IMG/VR virus record: IMGVR_UViG_3300025266_000039
Span: 1 to 25,520 of that record
DNA: 25,520 bases
DNA from: a virus
Strand: one strand, 5' to 3'
Part shown: in pieces, positions 5,565 through 11,572 of the stretch
Numbering within the stretch: the stretch's first letter is position 1
Layout of the letters: the number at the start of each line of letters is the position of its first letter
Made by a program: the position numbers and the translations under genes
Notes under the pieces: model-generated
The model's database searches: none
Seen by the model: the letters and a program-made list of their open reading frames with translations, nothing else
Told to the model about the DNA's origin: nothing

Positions 5565-5872
5565 AATGGACTCCGGCAAAGGAGGAGAGGTTTCTTGACA
5601 TGTGGATGAGACAAAACAGGAAGGACGTAATTGATCGTCCGACTGTAGCTAAATACCACAACCAGGAATTATTAAAATCATCAGCCCGTAAAACGCAGGG
5701 CCCATACGAGCATCAGTCTGAAAGACGTAGTAGACGCGCCGAGCAGATCAACGCTTTGCTGCTGAAGGACTTGGACATAGAGACTATTTCAGAAGTTCTG
5801 GCGATCACACAAGCAACCTGCATAAACATCATCAACCGCAACAACCTGCCCATAGAAGGGACATCACCATGA
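5561..5872 (+). CDS. Putative DNA-binding protein with C-terminal HTH
   Basis: A 103-residue basic protein. The N-terminus, MKWTPAKEERFLDMWMRQN, resembles the first helix of a SANT/Myb-like module. The C-terminal third reads LLKDLDIETISEVLAITQATCINIINRNNLP, which has the spacing of a helix-turn-helix with a recognition helix. The middle is rich in Arg, Lys and Ser and looks flexible. It may be an early transcription or replication regulator. The HTH is a pattern-level inference. It is linked to both neighbours by 4-nt overlaps. Confidence 0.6.
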   Translation: MKWTPAKEERFLDMWMRQNRKDVIDRPTVAKYHNQELLKSSARKTQGPYEHQSERRSRRAEQINALLLKDLDIETISEVLAITQATCINIINRNNLPIEGTSP

Positions 5873-6339
5873 CCGATGCTACACACTTCACCTACAAGTC
5901 TTTCAGCACCACTGATTTCTATGTCATGATTGAAGACATGACTACTGCTAACTCTGCATTCGGTGTGACCGATGAGGGCGAGACAGTGTTTTTCGGTCAA
6001 CGTATAGTTGACAAAATAAACATAAACTCTGGAGATTTTGTCGAGGCACAGTGCGTACCTAACTATGCGGACAAGAGGGACCACATACCGTGGCGGTGTG
6101 TTCGAGCCACTAAGATCAAGGTCGAGAGTCCTGCGGATGCGGTGGACCACATACAGCTTACTGACTTCAATGTTATCGCAGATACCATGAGATCGGAGGA
6201 AGGGTGGTGGACCCAGGTTGAACTGGAAGAGCACTTGTCTGATGAAGGTATTTCTGCAGCTAGGATTGACGAGTTTCTCATGGACGAGAACCAACCGCTC
6301 GAGCAAGCTGTTGCTTTCCGCATACTCCCAAGGGAATAG
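5869..6339 (+). CDS. Hypothetical protein with possible OB/cold-shock-like core
   Basis: A 156-residue protein. The segment FGVTDEGETVFFGQRIVDKININSGDFVEAQCVPNYADKRDHIPWRCVRA (blocks FGVTDEG, VFFGQRI, GDFVEAQC, VPNYADK) has the strand pattern and Gly-Asp turn of an OB or cold-shock-like fold, which often binds single-stranded nucleic acid. The C-terminal part (SEEGWWTQVELEEHLSDEGISAARIDEFL) looks like a winged or helical domain. Both assignments are by pattern only. It is the last gene of the overlapping early run before the gap with the nested inverted repeat. Confidence 0.6.
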   Translation: MTDATHFTYKSFSTTDFYVMIEDMTTANSAFGVTDEGETVFFGQRIVDKININSGDFVEAQCVPNYADKRDHIPWRCVRATKIKVESPADAVDHIQLTDFNVIADTMRSEEGWWTQVELEEHLSDEGISAARIDEFLMDENQPLEQAVAFRILPRE

Positions 6340-6353
6340 CTAACACTTGCATT

Positions 6354-6406
6354 CAGCCCCCAACTTGTGTATGTGAGGTCAACATACTTAGTACAACTGG
6401 GGGCTG
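6354..6406. promoter_or_regulatory. Nested inverted repeat before the RHH gene
   Basis: The outer arms cagccccca (6354-6362) and tgggggctg (6398-6406) pair perfectly over 9 bp. The inner arms gtatgt (6369-6374) and acatac (6382-6387) pair perfectly over 6 bp. The right outer arm ends 2 bases before the ATG at 6409 and covers the only G-rich ribosome site. It could be an operator for the RHH protein or an mRNA hairpin hiding its start. Confidence 0.6.
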
Positions 6407-6408
6407 AC

Positions 6409-6582
6409 ATGGCTAGAAAAAAGATGGAAGAAGATAAGAAACAAAAATTTCAGAACGTAGGTCTGATAAAAGAGGACCATGACTTACTTCGTGAGATTGC
6501 AAGTAAAGAACAGAGGTCCATGGCGCGACAACTATCGGTGTTGATACGTCAAGCTCATGAGTTTCAAGCAAAAAGTGTTTGA
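6409..6582 (+). CDS. Ribbon-helix-helix (Arc/CopG-like) regulator
   Basis: A 57-residue basic protein. A lysine-rich N-terminal arm (MARKKMEEDKKQKF) is followed by a single strand (QNVGLI), helix A (KEDHDLLREIASKE), a turn and helix B (SMARQLSVLIRQA). That is the ribbon-helix-helix order of dimeric repressors such as Arc and CopG. I chose ATG 6409. A GTG at 6367 would add residues encoded by the inverted repeat. The nested inverted repeat directly upstream fits autoregulation, as is usual for this family. Its stop codon overlaps the -35 box of the promoter at 6579. Confidence 0.75.
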   Translation: MARKKMEEDKKQKFQNVGLIKEDHDLLREIASKEQRSMARQLSVLIRQAHEFQAKSV

Positions 6583-6608
6583 CTTGATTGGCTTGATAGG
6601 GATATTAT
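6579..6608 (+). promoter_or_regulatory. Sigma70-like promoter with palindromic -10
   Basis: TTGACT (6579-6584) is followed after 18 nt by TATTAT (6603-6608). Each hexamer matches 5 of 6 consensus bases. The -10 lies inside gggatat-t-atatccc (6599-6613), a perfect palindrome with 7-bp arms that could be an operator. No rightward gene follows before the terminator at 6641. Confidence 0.55.
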
Positions 6609-6614
6609 ATCCCC

Positions 6615-6671
6615 ACCACTTGCATGTTTTCTGCTCGACTAGGCTTCTCTTAATTTGAGGAGCCTTTTTTT
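6615..6671 (+). ncRNA. Candidate small RNA of about 56 nt
   Basis: This segment runs from the predicted start of the 6579-6608 promoter to the end of the terminator at 6671. It has no reading frame of note. Its 3' half is antisense to the last codons of the leftward gene at 6639-6893. It could act as an antisense or trans-acting RNA, or the promoter may simply be spurious. The exact 5' end is estimated from the -10 position. Confidence 0.4.
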
Positions 6672-6893
6672 CTTCTTGCCTTCGATCTGATAGGGTTTTT
6701 CCTTTGAGTACCCCCTGATCTGCGTGACGGTTGAGTAGGATTTGTTCATGCCTCTAAGCAGCGCACGGGCAACATCTTCCTCGAGTCCGGTCTGCTCGGC
6801 AAGAACCTTGGTCCCTGTCTCGAGAGTCCGGAGCCCTTTCTTAAAGTCCACCATCGTTTCTATTATTTCTTCGTGGGCTTCAAACTTAGCCAT
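6639..6893 (-). CDS. Small basic protein following the SNF2 gene
   Basis: An 84-residue protein starting at 6893, inside the last 31 bases of the helicase gene, with GAGG and GGGA upstream. The N-terminal two thirds are helical (IIETMVDFKKGLRTLETG, LEEDVARALLRGM), with a possible HTH around TKVLAEQTGLEEDVARALL. The C-terminus is basic, ending KKKKRLLKLREA. These last residues are encoded by the stem and T-run of the rightward terminator at 6641-6671. It is probably translated together with the helicase and may be an accessory nucleic-acid-binding factor. The family is unknown. Confidence 0.65.
   Translation of the reverse strand: MAKFEAHEEIIETMVDFKKGLRTLETGTKVLAEQTGLEEDVARALLRGMNKSYSTVTQIRGYSKEKPYQIEGKKKKRLLKLREA
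6641..6671 (+). terminator. Rho-independent terminator, rightward
   Basis: The arm aggcttctc (6641-6649) pairs with gaggagcct (6657-6665), giving a 9-bp stem with one G-U pair and a 7-nt loop. A run of seven T follows (6665-6671). It should end rightward early transcription at the RHH gene and protect the leftward helicase island. It lacks a T-run in the other direction. Confidence 0.8.
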
Positions 6894-8332
6894 TCCCGTG
6901 CCTCTTCTCCGAGGACCTTGGCCCCGATACTGATCTTGTTTCTCAGAGACTCAACGATCTTCTCGTCTATCGTGCCTTCAGTAATCAGATCGATGTACGT
7001 CACGTTGTGCTTCTGTCCGATCCGGTGGGCTCGATCCTCTGATTGGATGCGTGTCTCCAAGTTGTAGTCGTTGGCATAGTACACCACAAGATTGGCCTCG
7101 GTCAACGTCAGGCCATAGCCAGCGGTAGCAGGGTTGCCTACAAAGAATCGGAGAGGATGGTTTGGATTCTGGAAGTTAAGAACTGCCGCCGCCCGATCAT
7201 CGTCTGATGTATCTCCAAAGTATGCCACCGCAGTGCCTTTGCCAAATTTCTTGTTCAACATTTCTGTGATCTGCTTGATGTCGTATCGGAACCGAGACCA
7301 GATGATAGCCTTCCCCTGGTGTTCTTCCATGATCTCATCGAGCGCATCCATTCGGCGCGAGGAAAAGTATTTCATTGTGCCATCATCAGTCTTGAGGTGA
7401 CCGGACATAACCTGCTGAAGCCGAAGCATCTGTGTTATGATAGCTGGAGCCGACACCATTTCACCATCATCGAATAGGATCAGGGCCTGCTGCTGTAGTT
7501 TCTCGTACATCTTTAGCTGTTCGTCGGTCAGCGTAACGTACCGAGCCGTGTATATTTTGTCAGGAAGATCGAGGCAGTCTTTCTTGAGCACTCGATAAGC
7601 AAACATGTCGATCTTTTTTGTAAGCTCATCGATGTTCTTGTATCCTACGATCTGTTGAAAAGCTTGAGCACCCATAGACCTGCGTTGTGTGACAGCGTAC
7701 CTTCCTTGAAAAGCATAGTATGATTCGTATCCGAGCAGACCTTTCCGCATGAACTCAAACTGCGAGTAGATATCCATTGGACTTTTTGTAACCGGAGAAC
7801 CTGTCAACAGTCTTCTGTAGTTAAAACCGTCAGCGATTTTCATTAGGTGTTTACTGCGCTTGGCTTTGTGATTCTTTATCGTTGTTGATTCGTCTATTGC
7901 AATTAACCCATAGGGTCCGAGCGCACGACTTAACCACTGACCCGCTGCATTTCCTTTGACCGAGGAGAAAGCTTCGACGTTCATTACAAAGATTGTTAGA
8001 CCAGCGAAGGGTTGCTTTACAGACTGCACTTCTGCCTGTTGTTTCTTTGTGCCGCCAGACACCCATCGAATCACACGGTGCGGGACATCGTCGGACATAT
8101 GCTCGGGGATTTCTTTGGCTACCCAGTTCCTATAGACGCCCTTGGGTGCGATGATTAAAGCGAAGTTAATTTTTCCTGCTAGGAACAACAAGCCGATGTT
8201 ATCGATAAGAACTTTAGACTTCCCAGTTCCCATCTCCATGAAGTAACCGAACTCTTGCCGATCCCAACCTTGTTCCAGCGCAGTCACCTGGTGATCAAAT
8301 GGTTTTAATTTATATTTGTAGTTGACAGTCAT
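6863..8332 (-). CDS. SNF2-family DNA helicase/translocase
   Basis: A 489-residue protein, the usual length for phage SNF2-type ATPases. It opens with a Q-motif-like FDHQ, then Walker A MGTGKSK (around residues 34-40), motif II IDEST in place of DEAH, and LLTGSPVTKSPMDIYSQFEF for motif III. Helicase domain 2 has AIIWSRF, GLTLTEANLVVYY and the motif VI signature RAHRIGQ. It probably translocates on duplex DNA to displace proteins or remodel forks. I prefer ATG 8332, seven bases after GGAG; a GTG at 8335 is also possible. It reads against the early genes on both sides and shares its start region with the rightward promoter at 8322. Confidence 0.9.
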   Translation of the reverse strand: MTVNYKYKLKPFDHQVTALEQGWDRQEFGYFMEMGTGKSKVLIDNIGLLFLAGKINFALIIAPKGVYRNWVAKEIPEHMSDDVPHRVIRWVSGGTKKQQAEVQSVKQPFAGLTIFVMNVEAFSSVKGNAAGQWLSRALGPYGLIAIDESTTIKNHKAKRSKHLMKIADGFNYRRLLTGSPVTKSPMDIYSQFEFMRKGLLGYESYYAFQGRYAVTQRRSMGAQAFQQIVGYKNIDELTKKIDMFAYRVLKKDCLDLPDKIYTARYVTLTDEQLKMYEKLQQQALILFDDGEMVSAPAIITQMLRLQQVMSGHLKTDDGTMKYFSSRRMDALDEIMEEHQGKAIIWSRFRYDIKQITEMLNKKFGKGTAVAYFGDTSDDDRAAAVLNFQNPNHPLRFFVGNPATAGYGLTLTEANLVVYYANDYNLETRIQSEDRAHRIGQKHNVTYIDLITEGTIDEKIVESLRNKISIGAKVLGEEAREWLSLKPTKK

Positions 8333-8351
8333 CACATATCTCCACTATTGT
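8322..8351 (+). promoter_or_regulatory. Rightward promoter for the replication module
   Basis: TTGACA (8322-8327), a full consensus -35, is followed after 18 nt by TATTGT (8346-8351). Initiation near 8358 gives a leader of about 50 nt before the gene at 8409. The -35 box lies over the start codon of the leftward SNF2 gene, so the two transcripts must compete. A weak leftward candidate (TTGATT at 8389-8384, TATCCA at 8365-8360) may drive the helicase. Confidence 0.6.
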
Positions 8352-8408
8352 CTTTCTTGTGGATAGCATGAGGCTCCCACACAAATCAACCCTGAAGAGG
8401 AAAAACTT

Positions 8409-8969
8409 ATGAGCGAACTATTTGAAGACTTTTTCGACGAGGCTTACGCGGTAGGCAAAGTCGATACTGGGGTAACTAAAAACCTTAGTCATCTGGTGCG
8501 GACGTTACGAAACGTTGAGTCCCAGATCGAGGATGCGGAGTCCCATCTTAAAGCACTCAAGCAAGAGAAGCACAAACTGTCTGTCGAAGGTATCCCTGCC
8601 TTGATGGATGAGATGGGCGTCGAGCGTTTGGATGTAGACGGTATGACCGTCGAGCGTAAAATGATTGTCGCTGCGTCAATCCCTGCGGCGAACAAAGATC
8701 AAGCTTTTGATTGGCTCCGGTCCAATGGTTTAGATGATATCATCAAGAACGATATCACTGTGTCCTTTGGTAAGGGCGAGGACAACTTAGCTGGGGATGC
8801 TGTCGGTATCCTGCGTGATCGAGGTTTCGATCCTAAGACTAAGACACACGTCCACCCATCAACACTGAAAGCATTCGTTAAAGAACGGATCACTGATGGA
8901 AAACCAATCGATCTCGATATGTTCGGGGCATTCATTTCAAACACCGCAGTTATCAAGAGGAAAGTATAA
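8409..8969 (+). CDS. Coiled-coil protein at the head of the replication module
   Basis: A 186-residue protein with AGAGG before its ATG. Residues about 25-65 form a strong charged helix (LRNVESQIEDAESHLKALKQEKHKL), probably a coiled coil. A small alpha-beta domain follows, and the conserved-looking C-terminal block contains GILRDRGFDPKTKTHVHP and LKAFVKERITDGKPIDLDMF. Proteins of this type appear next to SSB-like genes in marine phages, but I know of no assigned activity. Its TAA shares a base with the ATG of the SSB-like gene (TAATG), implying coupled synthesis and possibly a shared complex. Confidence 0.7.
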   Translation: MSELFEDFFDEAYAVGKVDTGVTKNLSHLVRTLRNVESQIEDAESHLKALKQEKHKLSVEGIPALMDEMGVERLDVDGMTVERKMIVAASIPAANKDQAFDWLRSNGLDDIIKNDITVSFGKGEDNLAGDAVGILRDRGFDPKTKTHVHPSTLKAFVKERITDGKPIDLDMFGAFISNTAVIKRKV

Positions 8970-9763
8970 TGGCTAACGCAGTAGCAACTAAGAAAGAAAC
9001 CGCAATCTCAACCGATATCATGGACGATATCTTAGAGTTCGCGGGTGAAGGTGCAACCTTTGACAGTTCCGAAATGCAGATCCCGTTCATCCGTATCTTG
9101 CAAGCGATGTCTCCCCAGCTAAAGAAGCGGGAAGCAGAGTACATCGAGGGTGCGGAGCAAGGTGATATGTTCAACACAGTCACTGGTGACAAGTTCAAAG
9201 GTGAGGATGGTATGATTGTACTGCCCTGCTACCAGACAGTGAAGTACCTTGAGTTCGTGCCCCGTGATTTGGGTGGCGGGTTCCAAGGAGAGATCAGCCC
9301 GACTGATCCTGTTCTCCAGAAGACAACTCGTAATGGCTCCAAGGAGATACTTCCCAACGGTCACGAACTGGTTAAGTCGGACCAACACTTCTGCTTGGTG
9401 ATCGATGCAGACGGTATCACACAGCCTGTTGTGATTGACATGAAGTCAACACAGCTAAAGGTTAGCCGCCGTTGGAAGACAAAGATTGCAATGCAAAAGG
9501 TCAAGCACCCCAAGACAGGTGCCATGGTTCTACCGCCGCTGTTCGCAACCCAGTGGAAATTCTCCACTGTTGAGGAGAGCAATGACCAAGGCTCATGGTT
9601 CAACTACGCTATTGAGAAGATTGGTTTGGTCAATGACCGTGACCTTCTTCAAGAGGCTCTCACCTTCCGCACCAGTGTTGCTGCGGGAGAACTAAAAGCT
9701 GCTAAAGATCCAGAACATCAGCAGAAACGTGCTGAAGAGGATGCTGATTCCATCCCGTTCTAA
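8969..9763 (+). CDS. Probable single-stranded DNA-binding protein
   Basis: A 264-residue protein. A flexible N-terminus leads into a beta-rich core (DGMIVLPCYQTVKYLEFVPRD, FCLVIDADGITQPVVIDMKSTQLKVSRRWKTKI, ATQWKFSTVEE). The C-terminus is acidic and ends EEDADSIPF. This matches the acidic, IPF-ending tip by which bacterial SSB recruits partner proteins. The position beside the primase, and this tail, argue for an SSB equivalent that coats phage ssDNA. The core is not recognisably a bacterial SSB OB fold, so the call rests on the tail and the context. A recombination mediator is the main alternative. A strong terminator lies directly downstream. Confidence 0.6.
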   Translation: MANAVATKKETAISTDIMDDILEFAGEGATFDSSEMQIPFIRILQAMSPQLKKREAEYIEGAEQGDMFNTVTGDKFKGEDGMIVLPCYQTVKYLEFVPRDLGGGFQGEISPTDPVLQKTTRNGSKEILPNGHELVKSDQHFCLVIDADGITQPVVIDMKSTQLKVSRRWKTKIAMQKVKHPKTGAMVLPPLFATQWKFSTVEESNDQGSWFNYAIEKIGLVNDRDLLQEALTFRTSVAAGELKAAKDPEHQQKRAEEDADSIPF

Positions 9764-9771
9764 GTAGCTTT

Positions 9772-9817
9772 GGAGAAGGTTAACAAAAGTATCTTGATTG
9801 TTAACCTTCTCCTTTTT
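9772..9817 (+). terminator. Strong intrinsic terminator or attenuator
   Basis: Arms at 9772-9786 and 9798-9812 pair perfectly over 15 bp (ggagaaggttaacaa with ttgttaaccttctcc) around an 11-nt loop. Five T follow at 9813-9817. It stands between the SSB-like gene and the primase gene, which read in the same direction, so it should lower downstream expression relative to the SSB-like protein. Confidence 0.9.
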
Positions 9818-9831
9818 CCAAGGAGACACGC

Positions 9832-11364
9832 ATGACACAGGCAGAAAGACTGCTTGCCTCTTTTGCTGGGGCTCATAACGCACACGGTACAACAACCGTT
9901 GGTCGCGTTGGCCGCAATGGAAAGGCAGAGTCAAAGAGTATGATTGTTCGGGAGCCTCTGACACAGGAGCTAGTTCAATCCCACATAGATGGGAAGAACG
10001 GCGTTGGGGCAATACCGATCAACGACCAGAACAAATGCCAGTTCGGGGCATTGGATATTGATGTATACGATTTGAACCAAGATGAACTACAGGCTAAGAT
10101 TAAAAAGTTGAAGCTTCCTTTAATCCACTGCCGATCTAAATCAGGTGGGGCTCACCTCTACCTGTTCATGAAGGATTGGGAGCAAGCTGCGGACATAAGA
10201 GATTACCTGACAGAAATGTCGATAGCCTTGGGTTACAGTGGTTGCGAAGTATTTCCGAAGCAAGACACAATTATTGCAGAGCGTGGAGACGTGGGTAACT
10301 TTATTAACATGCCCTACTTCAACGCCGAACTTCCACAGAGATACGCCTTCAACAAGAAGGCCGAGGCAATGGAACTGGATGAGTTCCTAGACGCGGTGAA
10401 AAAGGCTAGGGTTTCTTTGTCAGACCTCGAGGGTCTTCGCCTGTCCAAGCCTCGAAAGCATTTCACAGATGGGCCTCCCTGCCTTGAGCACTTGTTCTCG
10501 GACGGACCTGTCGAGGAGTTCCGCAACAACACTCTGTTTAACGTGGCTAGATACTGCAAGATGAAGAGCCCTGACCAGTGGCAACAAGAGTTCGAAGGGT
10601 ACAACCGTACACTTGCAAGCCCTCCCCTTCCATCCAGTGAGATCGTAAACCTCACCAAGCAGCATGAGAAAAAAGAGTATCTCTACACCTGTAAGGATGA
10701 GCCGATGCGGGGATACTGTGACCCTGCAGTATGTGCCACCAGGAAATTTGGTATAGGCAACGATGCGCCAGATGCTGTTTCGGTTGGTGGTCTTACAATT
10801 ATGTTGTCCGAGCCACGCCTGTTTTTCATGGACGTGGATGGAGACAGAATACAGTTGAGCACTGAGCAACTACAGAATCAAACGCTGTTTCAACGTGCTT
10901 GCATGGATCAAAAGAACATGATGCCTCCGCCGATGAAACCTCAGAAGTGGCAGCAACTGGTCAACAGTTTGATGCAGGGTGCGACCTTCTTAGAAGTGCC
11001 GCCGGAACTGACAACCGCAGGACAGTTCAAAGATCACTTGCGTAGTTACTGCACAAGCCATGTACGAGCCATGTCCCCAGAGGAAATGGATATGGGAAAG
11101 CCATGGACGGATGCAGGTACAACGAAGTTTAAGTTAGATGGTTTGTTAGAGTATCTTCATCACCGTAGATTCTCGGGCCCGACCAGAGGACAACTCATGC
11201 AGATGATTCGAGACTTGGGGGGAGACACTGGTAAGCAGAACATTGTTAAGCGCAGCCCGAAAGGCGAAGTCAAATCAACTCTTAGGTGTTGGATAATTCC
11301 TGCCTTTGACGAAGGCGAAGTTGAACTACCAATTAAGGAGATATCAAATGACATCCCGTTCTAA
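9832..11364 (+). CDS. TOTE-type archaeo-eukaryotic primase
   Basis: A 510-residue protein. The AEP core shows FGALDIDVYD with metal ligands Asp75 and Asp77, CRSKSGGAHLYLF with His108, and GCEVFPKQD (around 137-145). GNFINMPYF follows. This resembles the TOTE-type primase family of phages and conflict elements, which make primers for the polymerase. A cysteine cluster (Cys287, Cys296, Cys301; CKDEPMRGYCDPAVC) suggests a zinc or iron-sulfur site, as in other primase C-terminal regions. No helicase domain is fused. The last residues, EISNDIPF, copy an SSB-type tip. AAGGAG precedes the start. Its final 17 bases overlap the AlpA-like gene. Confidence 0.8.
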   Translation: MTQAERLLASFAGAHNAHGTTTVGRVGRNGKAESKSMIVREPLTQELVQSHIDGKNGVGAIPINDQNKCQFGALDIDVYDLNQDELQAKIKKLKLPLIHCRSKSGGAHLYLFMKDWEQAADIRDYLTEMSIALGYSGCEVFPKQDTIIAERGDVGNFINMPYFNAELPQRYAFNKKAEAMELDEFLDAVKKARVSLSDLEGLRLSKPRKHFTDGPPCLEHLFSDGPVEEFRNNTLFNVARYCKMKSPDQWQQEFEGYNRTLASPPLPSSEIVNLTKQHEKKEYLYTCKDEPMRGYCDPAVCATRKFGIGNDAPDAVSVGGLTIMLSEPRLFFMDVDGDRIQLSTEQLQNQTLFQRACMDQKNMMPPPMKPQKWQQLVNSLMQGATFLEVPPELTTAGQFKDHLRSYCTSHVRAMSPEEMDMGKPWTDAGTTKFKLDGLLEYLHHRRFSGPTRGQLMQMIRDLGGDTGKQNIVKRSPKGEVKSTLRCWIIPAFDEGEVELPIKEISNDIPF

Positions 11365-11572
11365 TAAGCTGATGAGGGTATCCGAAGTAGCCGATCTGCT
11401 TGGGGTATCTAGGTCCTATGTCTACAAGCTGGCGCAAACAGATCCAAACTTCCCGCAGCCTATTGTGCTGGGCAGTGAGCACAGCAAACGATCCGCCAGC
11501 CGCTGGGTTCTACTGGAGATCGAGGATTGGGTTAACAACAGACCAAGAGGAAAAGATTATGATTCCGAATAG
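11348..11572 (+). CDS. AlpA-like/excisionase-like HTH protein
   Basis: A 74-residue protein starting at ATG 11348, seven bases after AAGGAG. A frame from 11306 has no such site and lies in the primase. The N-terminal winged HTH reads MRVSEVADLLGVSRSYVYKLAQTDPNFPQPI, then VLGSEHSKRSASRWVLLEIEDWV, the standard AlpA (MerR-like) arrangement. AlpA-type proteins act as transcription regulators of excision or as directionality factors. Here it sits between two replication genes, with overlaps on both sides, so a role as an operon regulator or an origin-binding factor is equally plausible. No integrase is visible in the window. Confidence 0.75.
   Translation: MTSRSNKLMRVSEVADLLGVSRSYVYKLAQTDPNFPQPIVLGSEHSKRSASRWVLLEIEDWVNNRPRGKDYDSE

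Noticed and set aside
5713-6306. Leftward 197-codon frame across two early genes
   Set aside because: It crosses two well-coupled rightward genes and has no recognisable domain.
6604-6609. Leftward TATAAT promoter in the 6599-6613 palindrome
   Set aside because: The minus strand has a perfect -10 here but no acceptable -35 at 16-18 nt, unlike the plus strand.
9772-9817. Riboswitch before the primase gene
   Set aside because: A single perfect stem with a T-run is explained by termination; no conserved aptamer-like elements are visible.
11348-11572. Integration module
   Set aside because: An AlpA-like gene is present but no integrase, attachment site or repressor-integrase arrangement was seen in the window.
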